From Zhengitettix transpicula (taxonomy: Eukaryota; Arthropoda; Insecta; Orthoptera; Tetrigidae): a stretch of DNA of 64,000 nt. The stretch covers positions 209,046,746-209,110,745 of the forward strand of contig CM073590.1 in assembly GCA_037074705.1 (NCBI GenBank), written 5' to 3'. Both the position numbers and the translations under genes were made by a program. How positions within the stretch are numbered: position 1 is the first letter of the stretch; every line of letters starts with the position of its first letter. Under the pieces are notes generated by a model. That model ran no database searches and was not told where the DNA came from. It saw nothing but the letters and a program-made list of their open reading frames with translations. Positions 35,930 to 47,685 of the stretch are shown here, one piece after another.

Positions 35930-36215
35930 TCAAACTACCTACCTGACACTTCTCCAATATTCCTTCTACAACCTTTTCGTCCATCATCTACCAGCCAAGT
36001 CTTGGAGTCCACATGGAGACTCTTGTCCGCTCTCGGTCATCCCCCATCGCCGACTGAACTGAAACCTCATCGAAGCTTTCAATCTCAAAAACGCCGCCGA
36101 CAATAATACCGTCTGAAAACTGCACATTCTTACGCAATGCTGACTGTTGCCGACAAAACCTGGTCCAAAATATTACGCTGACAATCCAAATGTTAAATAA
36201 TTTATAAAATCCTTT
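35930..36215 (-). other. Open stretch on the minus strand, unrecognised
   Basis: GC-richer than its flanks. One minus frame is open for about 68 codons and contains FSDGIIVGGVFEIESFDEV, ending at a stop; the other two frames then run on (35745-35987 and a frame with DSKTWLVDDGRKGC). This could be a decayed exon, processed pseudogene or retroelement piece, but I recognise no family and the splice signals are weak. Confidence 0.3.
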
Positions 36216-36252
36216 TTGTGGTTACCACAATATATTTTAACAAGTTTTAGAT

Positions 36253-36315
36253 AGATTTTATTAATACCATTAGTACTCGGGTAAGGATATAGGATACGTC
36301 ATCAATGAAATCCCA
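36253..36315 (+). repeat. Repeat family R6, copy 2
   Basis: TTATTAATACCATTAGTACTC, GGATATAGGATACGTCA, matching the R6 block at 4719-4805. Confidence 0.55.
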
Positions 36316-36474
36316 AATAGTTTCTAGAACTATGGTATGGTAACCTACAACAAGAGTTTTTTTCAATTTAACTCATAATTCAGTATAATATTTACAAATA
36401 CCTTCACAGAAAATTAAATTAACATATCTAAGATTTCAAATGAAATTTTTTTTGTCCGATTGAAAGTTAATCAT

Positions 36475-36512
36475 AAGAAAAAATAAGTGATAATATAAAT
36501 ACCACACAAGTT
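36475..36512 (-). mobile_element. Penelope-like element 3' flank copy
   Basis: The minus strand reads TTGTGTGGTATTTATATT, ATCACTTATTTTTTC, the same flank as at 5643 and 40183. The ribozyme-like core upstream is not recognisable here. Confidence 0.5.
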
Positions 36513-37751
36513 GAGAAAAAAATGATGATTTATTTCGTTATAAGGCACCTATCTTGAAAACTTTTAGTTTTAAGCCCTATTTGTCATCCATATTTCGGTT
36601 TTTCTTTCTCTCTTAATATTATTGTCACGCAATATCCCTCACAATTTATTAAAAACTCCGTTTTTTTTAAAAAAAAAACCTTAACCATGTATTTTTGAAT
36701 GCCGAGTTTTCTAAAACTTGTTTTCTTCTTATTAATTGCTTTATATGACGGAGCAAAAATTTCAAACATAATAATGAAACCTTATAAATATTTTTTTCTC
36801 AGCTTGAAGTAGGTAAAAGTGTCGGTAAAATTAGTAACCGTAGATTTTTATTACTGCTAATAACTTAAATGAACGCGTATAACTGTCGAAAGACGACTCT
36901 TTTATATTCATGCTTTTGATGAATTGTAGTCGCTGCATGACGTTTAATATTTTATGTAAGGCATTATCGTAGTCGTTGCCGTCATTATTTTATGCAGAAA
37001 GTTTTACTAATTTTTCTTCTAACTTCATAAATGCCTCTGTTATTTTTCAAGATAAATGGCCGTGCGTTTTATCTTACAAGCAGCAGAAGTTTGCTAGAAT
37101 CTTTAACAGCTGTATATAATTTCTTTAGCATGATGTCTACATTATTATTATAAAAGAGATTCATTAGTTGAGTTTATACTTTCCTTGTCTCTTTTTTTTT
37201 GTTGTTCATTTCCCAGTCAGAGATTTTTTCCTCCGTATAAAACTTGTGCCATAAAATATATTATTTCTTTGTGATGCTCAGAAACATTCTTCACAAACAC
37301 ACAAAAAATAACGTCACAGCTCAGTGTTTCCACATCTTCCTTCACTCTCATTGGGAAATTATTATTAGTATTGTTAAGCGTCCTTGCACTCAATTATAGC
37401 TCTATTATATATATTACATCCGTCAGCAAAGTGGGGCTGAAGCATATTAGTTGGCAGTCACCACACATCTCGTTTTTTCTCTCTTCAATCACACTTAATA
37501 GCGGTGTATGTAGTCATATACTTACTAAGAGAAGAGATTATACGGATCCTGAAATTTCTAACTTTTATGAGTAACTTCTGTATTAACTTACAATTATTCA
37601 ATCCTAGTGCTCCAGTTTCCTCTTAAAATTAAAACAATGACATTGGAAAGCTTATATTTTTGGGTTAAACATTATGCAAATATTTATATTTTATATCTTC
37701 ATGTTGTTTCGACAAGTTATTAGGAAAATACAGTCTTCTATAGAGAATATT
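36513..37751. other. AT-rich, nothing recognised
   Basis: No gene or named repeat seen. Confidence 0.4.
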
Positions 37752-38043
37752 AAATAGGTATTTCAACTTGTCGATTTTTAATTTTATTTACGTACATATA
37801 ACAGAGCTTTGTTCTACTACGTTAAATTGTCTCATAAATTACGTTCATATTAGTTCTATTAGACTGAAACCACAATTTGTCCCTTCATTAAGCCCCCAAA
37901 TAGGTATTACAACTTGTCGATTTTTAATTTTATTTACGTACATATAACAGAGCTTTGTACTACTACGTTAAATTGTCTCATAAATTACGTTCATATTAGT
38001 TCTATTAGATTGAAACCACAATTTGTCCCTTCATTAAGCCCCC
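37752..38043. repeat. Recent tandem duplication, 2 x 146 bp
   Basis: Copy 1 is 37752-37897 and copy 2 is 37898-38043, both running from AAATAGGTATT to TTCATTAAGCCCCC. By eye they differ at about three places, so they are about 98% identical. No third unit follows. Either a young local duplication or the start of a satellite-like array. Confidence 0.95.
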
Positions 38044-39488
38044 AAAAGAACTAACATCATTCAAAGTAGATTCCAATGAATAATTAATTAGCTTATGACT
38101 TGAATTTTCATTGTATATAAATATTTTATGAATAATAAGAGTGCAAAACAAAAATCTAATAGCTTCGAGAAACGTGCACTGAGGGTATTAACGTTTTATT
38201 CCCTACAAAAAGTGCTAAAATGATAACTAAAACGATATCACGGAATTTCGAAGCAGTGGCCGTGACTGCAACCTCATTCTCTTTGTATGTTAGAAAGTTA
38301 TATTTGTCTGACGACAACTGAATCAATAAATAAACCGGCTAATATGACAGAAACAATTTAATAAATAATAAATAAAAATAGCACAAGATTCCGGCTGCAT
38401 TCTGTTTAATTCCGTCCACACTTTTATAACCTCTCGGCGCTGTCAACGTCACAAAAATCGTCGACTTATTGTGGAATTTTCACACGGGCCAGCCAATATT
38501 AATTAGGTTCTAATTGCACCCAGTGTGATCTGCAGCACTATTTCCGCGATAATCAATCTTCTTTCTTCAGAGTAACTAAAATTATGTTGAAGAAAGTAGG
38601 AGCTGGAACTGTGCAACTTTTTGCTAGTTTCCACTTGTCACTTCTATATCACACGACATTTTTAGTTATAAAAATCTCCAAAGTGTTTATTAAAGACACC
38701 AAAAATTAATGGGGGTCAGTAATTTAAGGTATAAAGAGATAAATTATTGGAAAACCCTTTTATTAATATATTAACTTACAGTTAACTTAGAATTATCGTT
38801 TAAACATCGATGATTGCTGCCACGTCGAGGTGTCATTTTATCAGTACCTGACTTTGAGAATAAAGTTATTTCATGCTTTCCTTCCCCGTTAAAGGCAAAT
38901 TATAGAGACGTGTCCTTATGGTCTTGAGCTATCTCCTTTCACGGAAATGTCACGGCTGTCCACAAAACCCGATTGATTCAATTGTTTTTCGGATGCAGAG
39001 CTCCAAAGTAGGCTAGGGTCGACCTGAAAGTGCATCTTAACATATCCACTTTTTGTCCAATTTCTGCTATCGAATGACGCCTTTGCTCTTTACCTATTGA
39101 TTATTCTGGCTCATTTCCAACACTTTATGGACTCAACGTCACGGGAGTACAATCGGCGGAGAATATATTTTCTTTCCAGATGCAGAGAACAACTTCTTCA
39201 CATTTTATCTATTTTATTTAAATTATAAACACTTATAATTTATTTTATAACACTGTAAAACAAACAGCCAAATTTGTTAATTAATTTCTGAAAATTAAAA
39301 TGATAATCAGAATATACTATGGAAACAAATAGATTACTTCGAAGAATATAGTTGCATGTCAATAGTTGTCTTCAAAATAAATTAAGAACGACTAATTCTG
39401 TCGGAGGAAAAAATTAATATTCCATACGGTACCTAAGAATAAATAAACTTGCAAACATGTCAGAAACAATTTAATAAAATAAAAAAAA
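38044..39488. other. AT-rich, minor repeat echoes
   Basis: A segment at 38325-38395 (AATAAATAAACCGGCTAATAT, CAGAAACAATTTAATAAAT, ATTCCGGCTGCATT) is partly echoed at 39440-39475 and, in inverse, at 39622-39640. These are probably Penelope-like flanks. No gene. Confidence 0.4.
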
Positions 39489-39525
39489 CACAACGTTTAG
39501 TTCCTTTTCATGGAACCTCCTCACT
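39489..39525 (-). mobile_element. Penelope-like element 3' end, hammerhead-like stem
   Basis: The minus strand reads GTGAGGAG-GTTCC-ATGAAAA-GGAAC-TAAACGTTGTG. The 5-bp stem GTTCC/GGAAC is perfect, while the core boxes have each lost a base (CTGANGA now GTGAGGA, GAAAC now TAAAC). Confidence 0.5.
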
Positions 39526-40182
39526 TGTATAAGAAAACAATTTTCCTATACATGAATTATAGAACAATGAAAATATTTTAAAGGAATTATAAAATTTTAA
39601 AGAGAAATTTCTAAAAAAAAACAATGCAGCCGGAATTCTGAGATACTTTTATTTTTATATGAAGTTTTTTCTGAAATGCGCGTTAATTTATTAACTGATT
39701 CAATTGACGTAACTTTTTTAATAATTACAAAAATTTGAGATATGTTAATTTTATAATAAATAAATAAACTGGCTATAAGTAAGAAAAAAATATTTTTTGG
39801 TAATTAATACGTGGCCAAATAGTGCGGTATTTATCAGTTATTTTAGTTAGTTACGTCGCTACATTTTTATTTTATTATTTTACTTTCAACACAAACGTTT
39901 TATATTTAATTTATTTACAATAAAAATGTATTATCATATATGTTATCCAAGATATTTTTCTTGCATTAATTGCTTTCGACTTACTAATCTTTTCTGACTT
40001 ATGGACACTTTATTCATCATTATTCTCTCATGATTAAATTATTTACAGCAGTTCCACCTGCCCTTTTTGTCTTTCTTTCAAAAACAACGTAAAAATTGTT
40101 TTGTAAGTGAAATATAACAAATTAATATTAATAATTAGTCCATATATTAATCATTTGTAAATACCTACTCTTTAGGATAATA

Positions 40183-40300
40183 CCTGAAGAAGATACGAAC
40201 ACGTATCGAAACGTCGTATCGCTATAAATAAAAAATAAATCTGTGTGGTATTTATATTATCAATTTTTTGTCTGAAATAGCTGTCTTTCTTATTCATTAA
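40183..40300 (+). mobile_element. Penelope-like element 3' end, best-preserved copy
   Basis: Holds the most complete hammerhead-like core (see 40184-40216) followed by TGTGTGGTATTTATATTATCA, TTTTTTGTCTGAAATAGCTG and CTTTCTTATTCATTA. These flank blocks define the family and occur at 5643, 14821, 16945, 30513 and 36475. Confidence 0.65.
40184..40216 (+). ncRNA. Hammerhead-ribozyme-like motif
   Basis: CTGAAGA (40184-40190), one A, a perfect 6-bp stem GATACG/CGTATC closed by AACA, then GAAAC (40208-40212) and GTCG. CTGANGA and GAAAC are the two invariant halves of the hammerhead catalytic core, with GTC as the usual cleavage triplet. Penelope-like elements are known to carry small hammerheads. 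The extra A between CTGANGA and the stem, and an unclear stem I/III, leave activity unproven. Confidence 0.5.
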
Positions 40301-40380
40301 AAAATAAGGTGTCTGTGAAAGGACATTAACTTATTTATTATTTTTAAAACAGGAAACAAACAAAATTTTTAATATACGCG

Positions 40381-40420
40381 CAACGTTTCTTCTACACATC
40401 CATAGATCGCTTCTGGTGAA
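40381..40420 (-). mobile_element. Penelope-like element 3' end, decayed hammerhead-like core
   Basis: The minus strand reads CACCAGAAGCGATC-TATG-GATG...GAAGAAACGTTGCGCG. GAAAC is intact, CTGANGA has become CAGAAGC. It lies about 180 bp from the plus-strand copy at 40183, so the two form an inverted pair with 3' ends facing. Confidence 0.45.
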
Positions 40421-40859
40421 AAAATTCCATGAATTTTAATAAACGGAACGTTAATATATTATTTTTACAGTGACCAAGGATTTTTAAGTACACACAATAG
40501 TCATAGATGGTATTTAGTGAGTTTAGTATGCAAAAAAAACTCCCAATACAAAAAACTGGATTATAGTTCAATATAGATTTTATCAATCTAATTTAATGAC
40601 CAGGCAAATTATTTGGTTTGGAAAGTTACGTTTTGAATTACTGCCTTTTTTTAACAGGGAAAAGATAAAACTCGCAGATATATTTAATTTAGAAATGCCC
40701 AACGTACAGAAAAATTTAATATTCGGACAAAAATAAAACATTTAAGATATGAGAACGTCACTCTTAGTGAATTTGAAATTTATTTACAAATTAAAGAATT
40801 CATGGCGTAACCTTTACAAGAAAATTAATGTCCGTTCGCCCTTATTAAGAAATGCAGAC

Positions 40860-41360
40860 ACGAGTCATTGAAAGGCGCGACAATTTTCTCGAGAACCACA
40901 ACATCGTCGTCTGCAACGTAGTAACGCAAATGCGTAAAATATGCTAATATTATGCTCGAACTTGTTTGTTTGTATTCCATAAATATAAGTTTGCGTTAGG
41001 AGCGGACCCGCCATGGTACTTTGTCTCGTCGTAAGTAAACACGGTCCAGAGGTGAACTAGTTGGGATTTCAACTTGATGCTATTGTCAGCTGCAAGGCTG
41101 AACTTACATAATGAGTAAAAAAGTCGCCAGAGTCGCAAGCGCACGCGAAGTCTGGATTCCGAATATGGGGACGTGGAATGAGGATGTTGGGTAACATCTG
41201 CTCTATCCGCACAGACTCGCAACTTTCCCACAAACAAAGTCGAATCCCTGCCCACCCCAATACCGTTACAAACTACTCTCATCGAAGGCGAGCTGGCTTG
41301 GAAAACTTCGGTGCTGTAACTTTGTCAATTTATCTTCCGTCAGCCAACAACACCGCAACC
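40860..41360. other. GC-richer non-coding island
   Basis: Complex sequence with overlapping frames on both strands (40950-41282 and 41069-41260 minus, 41178-41420 plus). No domain, no splice boundaries, and codon use unlike the exon at 782. Possibly an old repeat or a conserved non-coding element. Confidence 0.3.
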
Positions 41361-41639
41361 GACGTACATTTCTCATACACCATCAACGTCGTTGCTACTT
41401 CAGTTCCAGGAAAATTCTAAATTTTTTCTAGAATGTTGACTAAACTAGCAACTGAACCTTAATTTAAAGATCTAATTAATCTTTTTTCGAAAAATAACTT
41501 TTAAATTGAAGGAATGCAATGCCAAAAAAAACACGCCAGAGACTCGTTTAATTATCATTAGAGCCAGGAGCGTTTTCACTCCTTGTGTTCGTTGCATCGT
41601 TTAATTTATAAAAATATCTGTTTCAATATTTAATCCAAC

Positions 41640-41680
41640 GGCCCGACGTTTCAGTACTTTTTTTACTTTCATCAGAGTAT
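41640..41680 (-). mobile_element. Penelope-like element 3' end, hammerhead-like core (subfamily d)
   Basis: The minus strand reads CTGATGA-A-AGTA-AAAAAAG-TACT-GAAAC-GTC. Both core boxes are intact (41669-41675, 41648-41652) around a 4-bp AGTA/TACT stem, with the same one-base insertion after CTGATGA seen at 40184. Confidence 0.6.
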
Positions 41681-42131
41681 TATCTTTTTACGGTAACAAT
41701 TTTTTGTCATACATGGTGAAGACAATAAACAATATTTTACATTTATTTCTTCTTATTATTCTATTTTAAAATTTAAAACAATATAATATTTAAAATACAA
41801 TAATAATTTTTAACCTTCTTCTAAAATAAAGTAATTATGAATAAATTAAAATTGCAAATGTCGATATTAAAAGGTCTTTCAGTGGAGCACCTCAGGGGGG
41901 GGGGGGGGGTGACGTAAGATTAAAACGAATACGAGCAAGATTGGTGTTGAAATTGCTAGTTTTAGAGGTCATTTTGTTGAGTACTGACACTCCCGACGTC
42001 AGTTAAGCCACCCGTTGAGTCCCACATTTGAACGCGGTGAGGTGAGAAGGGGTTAAAAATAAAATATTGATAATGCTCGAAAGATTAAAGTTGAATTAAT
42101 TGATTTTCCTATATACCAATACCATTCTCAC
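41681..42131. other. AT-rich with a 15-G run
   Basis: No gene; homopolymer G at 41895-41909. Confidence 0.45.
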
Positions 42132-42552
42132 GGTTTTTTTGAACTAAGGTTCCCACAAGCCGAGACACCTCGGCCTGTTTTGAGAGGTGTATATTTCGAG
42201 GTCGCAGTCCTTAGGCATACGGTAAGAGTTGTCCGCTATTCCTATCGGAATAGTCGGCTAGCTGCCTCCTAAACTGGTCGAGGCACGGAGAATGGAATGT
42301 CATATTTCGCGTGGGACAAGTACCCAATGCCCGACCTACCTGATAAAGGTTTTTCTATGGTTTCCCCTGCATCACTTTTATGCGAATTGCAGGGTAGGAT
42401 CCTTAAACTATAGCCCGGGGCCCTAGTTAACCCTTGACTACCTTGCTCTACCGTTGCGCATCGCCCCTTTCAAATCTCTTCCTACGTTATTGTAGCGGAG
42501 TTTCCACGATGTGGATTACCCTCATGTAGCCTGTTACTCTAAAAATAAATAA
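42132..42552 (+). repeat. Repeat family R1, copy 2 (near full length)
   Basis: Begins in the GGTTTTTTTGAACTAAGG block, continues GAGACACCTCGGCCTG, GGTAAGAGTTGTCCGC, GGAATAGTCGGCTAGCTGCC, and ends GTGGATTACCCTCATGTAGCC, TGTTACTCTAAAAATAAATAA. The clean A-rich end matches the copies at 15259 and (inverted) 60345. Confidence 0.85.
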
Positions 42553-43779
42553 TGTAGTTTGGCATATATTTTAATAGCATATTAAGTACAATAAATTATT
42601 ATCCTACGTATGTGACACACCAGAAGCGACAGTTCTTTAATAAATTATAATTTACCTCACCATTGATTAGTAGTTAAATAGTATACCATGAATTAACTTA
42701 CCGAACTCCTTCATTTAATTATTTTGATGCTTAATAACAAGGCAGACAATTATTTACGACTTCTGACGTCTAAAATGGTTAAAATTTCGTATGCTATTAT
42801 TCTTAAATGTTATTATATTTTAATTTCTGTCTTAAGAACGATAATTGTTGTATCATTGATTATAAATCTTGGATCAAAATTAAATAATAGTAAGGTGATG
42901 GAAAACATGGAGGATTGCGATGGAGGGTACAGGGGGGGGGGGAAAGTTAAACGATAAAAAATAAATATCTTGCCGTAGTTTGAAATGACAGAATAAATGG
43001 AGGATAAAATAGGGATGCCGATTACGAAGCCAGCAACGCTAAGCAGATGCATACGCACCTTTGTGGTTCATTATCAGTATATTTCGTGGCATTAATGTGA
43101 AAATGTTATTCTTCGATCACGCTTCAGTACATGAAGTTTCTGCAGTTAATTACTTATTTTTCGATGAAGGATCAGGAGAAATATTCTCATATTCAGTATT
43201 CTCTATCGCTTCCTTCCATGATTACAAACGAACGGGGAAATTCTATCTCCGAAATGTTGCACATCAGTTGCATAAAAATTCAATTTCTTACGATTCGCCT
43301 TAGGCGATAATATTATCTTTATATGTGGCTGATATCTAGGTTTGTCTTCAACCAGTGTTTGAAAAAGATCTACAAACAGTTCGAAAAGTAAACTTTTTAA
43401 TTTTTTTTAAAATTCTATACCTTATTGAAGGTCAAAGTTCTTAAGAAATTGACTTTAGACGTTAAATATATAATTTATATGACCTAATAATATTATTCTT
43501 ATAAGCACTGTGCATGTGAAATTTCCTGTTAATTTAATTCAAATGCAACTACATCAGCTAATTGAACTCAATGTATGAAAATAATAAAGTTTATAGATAT
43601 GTGTTTCGATAATTTGGCTATTAAAACGTTTTTGGAACATTGTTAGTCGTGTTGCATTTGCAGCAATAATACCTAGCAGATCGACAAACTAATTAATTGT
43701 TCGACGGCTACAAATTATTTGCTTGTTAGGCACGGTATTTTAAGTATCAATTTGTTTGTAACTATTAGGAAAATATGCT
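42553..43779. other. AT-rich, nothing recognised
   Basis: Short frames at 42724-43058 and 43061-43303 overlap on opposite strands or stand alone without domains. Confidence 0.4.
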
Positions 43780-44440
43780 TGTGAACGTGAGACTCTGCGA
43801 TTATAGAATCGGAAGGCGTTTGTGTTTCTAGCGAACACACCTGAACGAATACAAAGCAGACATACAATTAAACCTTAATTGCCCAGGCCCGTTCATTTAA
43901 TTGCCGGAGGAGAAAATTCAATTTGCTTTAATTTACCGTGGAATTGGTAGCTTAAAACGCAAGTTAGTCGAAACTGCGGACGATTTGTCGACGTTCCTTG
44001 TTAACATACACGTCTAAACGCATTGAAAGCAATGAGACAATTATACGTCTAAAGTGTCCGTGCAACCGGTTTTGTAAATGAAGGTGCTAACCACAAGGCG
44101 ATGATGTTCCGGTGTGCTCCAGCCTCCGGGGACGTGTTTTATGGCAGGAATTAGCAACCCGTTCCCCTCGTCCCGTCGCGTCCCGACCATGTATATGTAT
44201 TCCCTTCCGAACATGAGGGACGTACTGCCTCTGGCGGGAACCTCGATCAATTCATCACCCCAATGTTGTGCCTTTATTTATCGGAATCGCGTTCCATATG
44301 TCTGCATCGAGAATATTAAACATCATTTAGTCCGGGAACAGGTTTCGGTTATAAGGACGCGCGTCGTATTTCAAATAAAGAACGGATTTGAGAGCATTCG
44401 TGTTATTTTACGCCCCAACTGTTGACTCGAGAATTAAAAT
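43780..44440. other. GC-richer non-coding island
   Basis: Complex segment with blocks such as CATTTAATTGCCGGAGG and CCAGCCTCCGGGGACGTG. The frames 44114-44425 (+) and 44041-44250 (-) overlap antisense and show no domain. A candidate conserved non-coding region. Confidence 0.3.
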
Positions 44441-44670
44441 GTATAAGCTTTGACGTCAACAGATGTTACTGTTTCGACTCTTACAAGATATAAATTTGCC
44501 TATATTCTAATAAATACATTTAACAGAGAGAGAAATATTCGCCGACAGCTGTTATGCTTCACTAATGTCACACCAACCAGCCTCTCGCAGGATTTAAAAC
44601 ATACAAACGGCACAAGCAGCTGATTTATTAACGAGGTTGATTCAGGGCAGCCTGTAGGAGCTGTTCTCAA

Positions 44671-45270
44671 CTCTCGCAGGTGAACCTTCCCGGAAACCTG
44701 CTACCTTTGGGGATGCCTTCTCCTCTCTCTCTAGTTTGAAATTCACTCGATCAGTTTTGAGACGTGTATGTTGCTAGGAATAGTCGGCCAGCTGCCTCCT
44801 AAACTGGTAGAGGCACGGAGAATGGAATGCTGCGTCATCTTTCGCCATTGGAAGGAGAGAGAGCTCTGGAGGAGGCTACCTGTGGGGAAGCCCCTTCCTC
44901 TCTCAGGTTTTTTGAATTAAGGTTCCCACAAGCCGAGGCAACTAATTGAGTGGGGTCGCAGACGGTATACGGGCATACGGTAAGAGTTGTCCACTATTTC
45001 TATTGGAATTGTCGACCTGCTGCCTCCTAAACTAGTCAAGGCAAGGAGAATGCTTCGTCCCCTCTACCGTCATCGGAAGGGCGTGGAACAAGTACCAAAT
45101 GCCTGACCTACCTGATACAAGTTTTTCTAGGGTTTTCCCTGTCGGATAGGATCCTTAAACTATACCCCGGGGCCCCGTAGTTAACCCTTATCAACTTTCC
45201 TCTACCCTTAGGCCCCTTTCTATGCTATAAGAGTGGCCACTATATATAACCTGCCTACACCTTATTCTTT
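44671..45270 (+). repeat. Repeat family R1, copy 3 (internally duplicated)
   Basis: Starts CTCTCGCAGGTGAACC as in copy 5, then carries the GTCGGCCAGCTGCCTCC / GAATGGAATGCTGCGTC module twice (about 44780-44840 and 45005-45060) with the TTTTTTGAATTAAGGTTCCC block between. The second module is more diverged. The copy ends near CACTATATATAACCTGCC. Internal duplication, or insertion of one R1 copy into another, explains the layout. Confidence 0.8.
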
Positions 45271-46152
45271 CTATATTTCGAGTATGATAGGACGACACAA
45301 ACGTTTTCATAGATACACAAAAAATATTTATTAACCCGAAAATTATTGTTTTATCTATATATTTTGAGTATTTATAACAACATTTACTTTTACTTTGTTG
45401 CCAGAAGATTGACTGCAAAGTTTCTTATACCACTTTATCAATTTGTAAATCTGATTTCCACATTATATTAGTCCGGCTTTAAATTTACTATAGAATTTAT
45501 GAGACCTTTTCGCCAATCTTATACTATTCTTTATTGACTCGAACTCAGCTACTACAGACTAAAAAATATAGAGAAAAATATTAACCGGTCTATGATAAAG
45601 AAAACACCCTACGGTTATGTATGAAAATAATTGAGTTGAAACTATTTTTTCTGGTCTAAGTAATACAAACTTTATTTTCATTTCTGATTGGTAACTGATG
45701 TAGTTCGTTTTTAAAATGGCGTCAGAGAACGTTAATCATAAGATCTTTGATAAAGAGTCTCGTCCTAGGTCCGTAATTACCTCGCGGCAGTTGGAACATT
45801 CTAATATTGGAAGTAGACCATTTATGTAGAAACAGCTCCAGTTTACTATCAGCATTCAATGCATAATTTTTATTTTAGTTACCAAATATCGTACAATAGA
45901 GTGTTTATATATTTATGTTGGAATATTCTGGGAAGAAGCACCACATGGTGGTCAAAGTCTATGAAGCGAATCGGTTAAAGCTTTATGTGGGCCAGAGATA
46001 TGCTTTACAAGATGTGCCCAGCGACAGAGCAAACCTCATTTGAGAGATATCAACAGTTTCTTATAGTATCCTTGTACCACATCCAGAGGCCTCGGCCTTC
46101 TACTAGTGAGTTGAATAGGAGCAGTATTCTTTAACTGTGTCATCGCTTTTCA
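45271..46152. other. AT-rich, nothing recognised
   Basis: No gene or named repeat. Confidence 0.4.
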
Positions 46153-46188
46153 GAACTATTTCGACACTTTCGTCAGTCATACATCAGA
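46153..46188 (-). mobile_element. Penelope-like element 3' end (subfamily e), decayed
   Basis: The minus strand reads ATCTGATGTATGACTGACGA, AAGTGTCGAAATAGTTC. It has CTGATG and CTGACGA repeats and GAAAT in place of GAAAC. Confidence 0.4.
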
Positions 46189-46442
46189 TAACTCGCCCAG
46201 TAACGCGCTACGACAAGAATAAATTGTACTCGTTATTTAAATAATGGCGGAAAAATATTAAGTCAAGGACTATATAGCTACCTTTAACACTGTTCATTTT
46301 AATCTGCGTATTTCTACACTGCACCGTGTAAAGATGTTACCGTAATACGTACAAGTTCTGACAACTCTTAATAGATTTCTCGTGACTTATAGAAAGAATA
46401 TTTGTTTAAAATAAATCAAATGTTTCTAATAAATAAACAGTG

Positions 46443-46905
46443 TGTTTTTTATGTATGTTTGTTTGTATGTATGTTCCTCATACAAATCTACACCCGTGGA
46501 GCAAATTTCACTAAATTTCGTACACGTGTTCTTTGGAACAAGGCAACAAACACTGTCAGTGTGAGACATGTCCACCACCCCCAGCAGCGGTGGTGGGCGA
46601 AGGTAAAAATATTCAAACATGCTAAAACGGCCGATATTTAAGTGGGATAAATATTTTTAGGGGTCAAAGAGATTGATAGTGTTCCTACCGGTGTTATCTG
46701 TAAATTTCAACCCCTCACAGTATGGGAAGGGAACAGTCTTAGGGGTGATGGTGAAGGGTCGTTACAATAATATAATGCGAAAACAACCGAGATTGGAGTC
46801 AAATCCAGGGCTACGTATGTCGCTGAGTTTAATTATGACATTTAACTTCCCATCTAACCACCATCGACGGGGGTGGACGTGTAGTTGCCGCAAGAGTGAG
46901 AGTAA
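46443..46905 (+). repeat. Repeat family R2, copy B
   Basis: Same order as copy A: a GTATGTTTGTTTGTATG run, CTACACCCGTGGAGCAAAT, CGTACACGTGTTCTTTGG, AAATATTTTTAGGGGTC, CGTTACAATAATATAATGCG, GAGTTTAATTATGACATT. Open frames inside it (46402-46641, 46426-46620, 46673-46927) are repeat-derived. Confidence 0.8.
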
Positions 46906-47499
46906 TTTTCAGTATGAGATTAATTAATAATTCCGTCAACCTAAACCGGAAAAACATATGATGCATTCAACCGATTGCTTCATTCGTTTGCAGTTATAAT
47001 ATTTTCAATTAATTAAGACAAAACCATTTTATGCAATACATCAAGACTAAATTATTTAGCGTTAGACAGAAAAATGTAATTAAATTGATTTGGAAAAATT
47101 ACATTAATACCTTATAATGTTTAAGAAATGTTTAATCGCAAAATTTTTAACATTAGAAAATTAGTTTGTTCCTATATTTATCTTCTAGCAATTCTTCAAG
47201 GAAATAGAAAATGTTTTGTCAGACTGTTGAGCCACGGTTCATTTAAAAAATTCCGCGTGACTAAAGTAAAATGTTTATGATAGATATCTGGAGCCAATTC
47301 ATTAAAAGACTTTTCGAAAATTATTTACAAAAACAACGTATTTGAACTTGAAAAACAAACGAATTCTTTTTAATTCTAATAGTTTTTTTAGGAAAATTTC
47401 AGATTATACCAGACTGTTGCGAAACAAAAATTACTTTTTTTCTTAACCACTATTATTTAACGAATTTCTTTAATTATATGTAGCTAAAAGTGTCCAACA
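46906..47499. other. AT-rich, nothing recognised
   Basis: No gene or named repeat. Confidence 0.4.
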
Positions 47500-47685
47500 A
47501 GCACCGTCTTGAGTCGTAGGAAGGGCGTGGGACGAATACCGAGAGCCCGAGTTACCCGATGCAGATTCCTCTACGGACTTTCCTGCATCATATTAGGCGA
47601 TTTGCTGGATATGAGCCTTAAACTATAGCCCGGAGGCTCTAGTTAACCTTTGAAACCAATCATGTAGCATGTCTCTTAAACAAAG
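47500..47685 (+). repeat. Repeat family R1, copy 4 (3' half)
   Basis: GGAAGGGCGTGGGACGAATACC, CCCGATGCAG, CTATAGCCCGGAGGCTCTAG, CATGTAGCATGTCTCTTAAAC. More diverged than copies 2 and 5. Confidence 0.75.

Noticed and set aside
40950..41282. 110-codon minus frame
   Set aside because: Part of a GC-richer island with overlapping frames on both strands; no domain.
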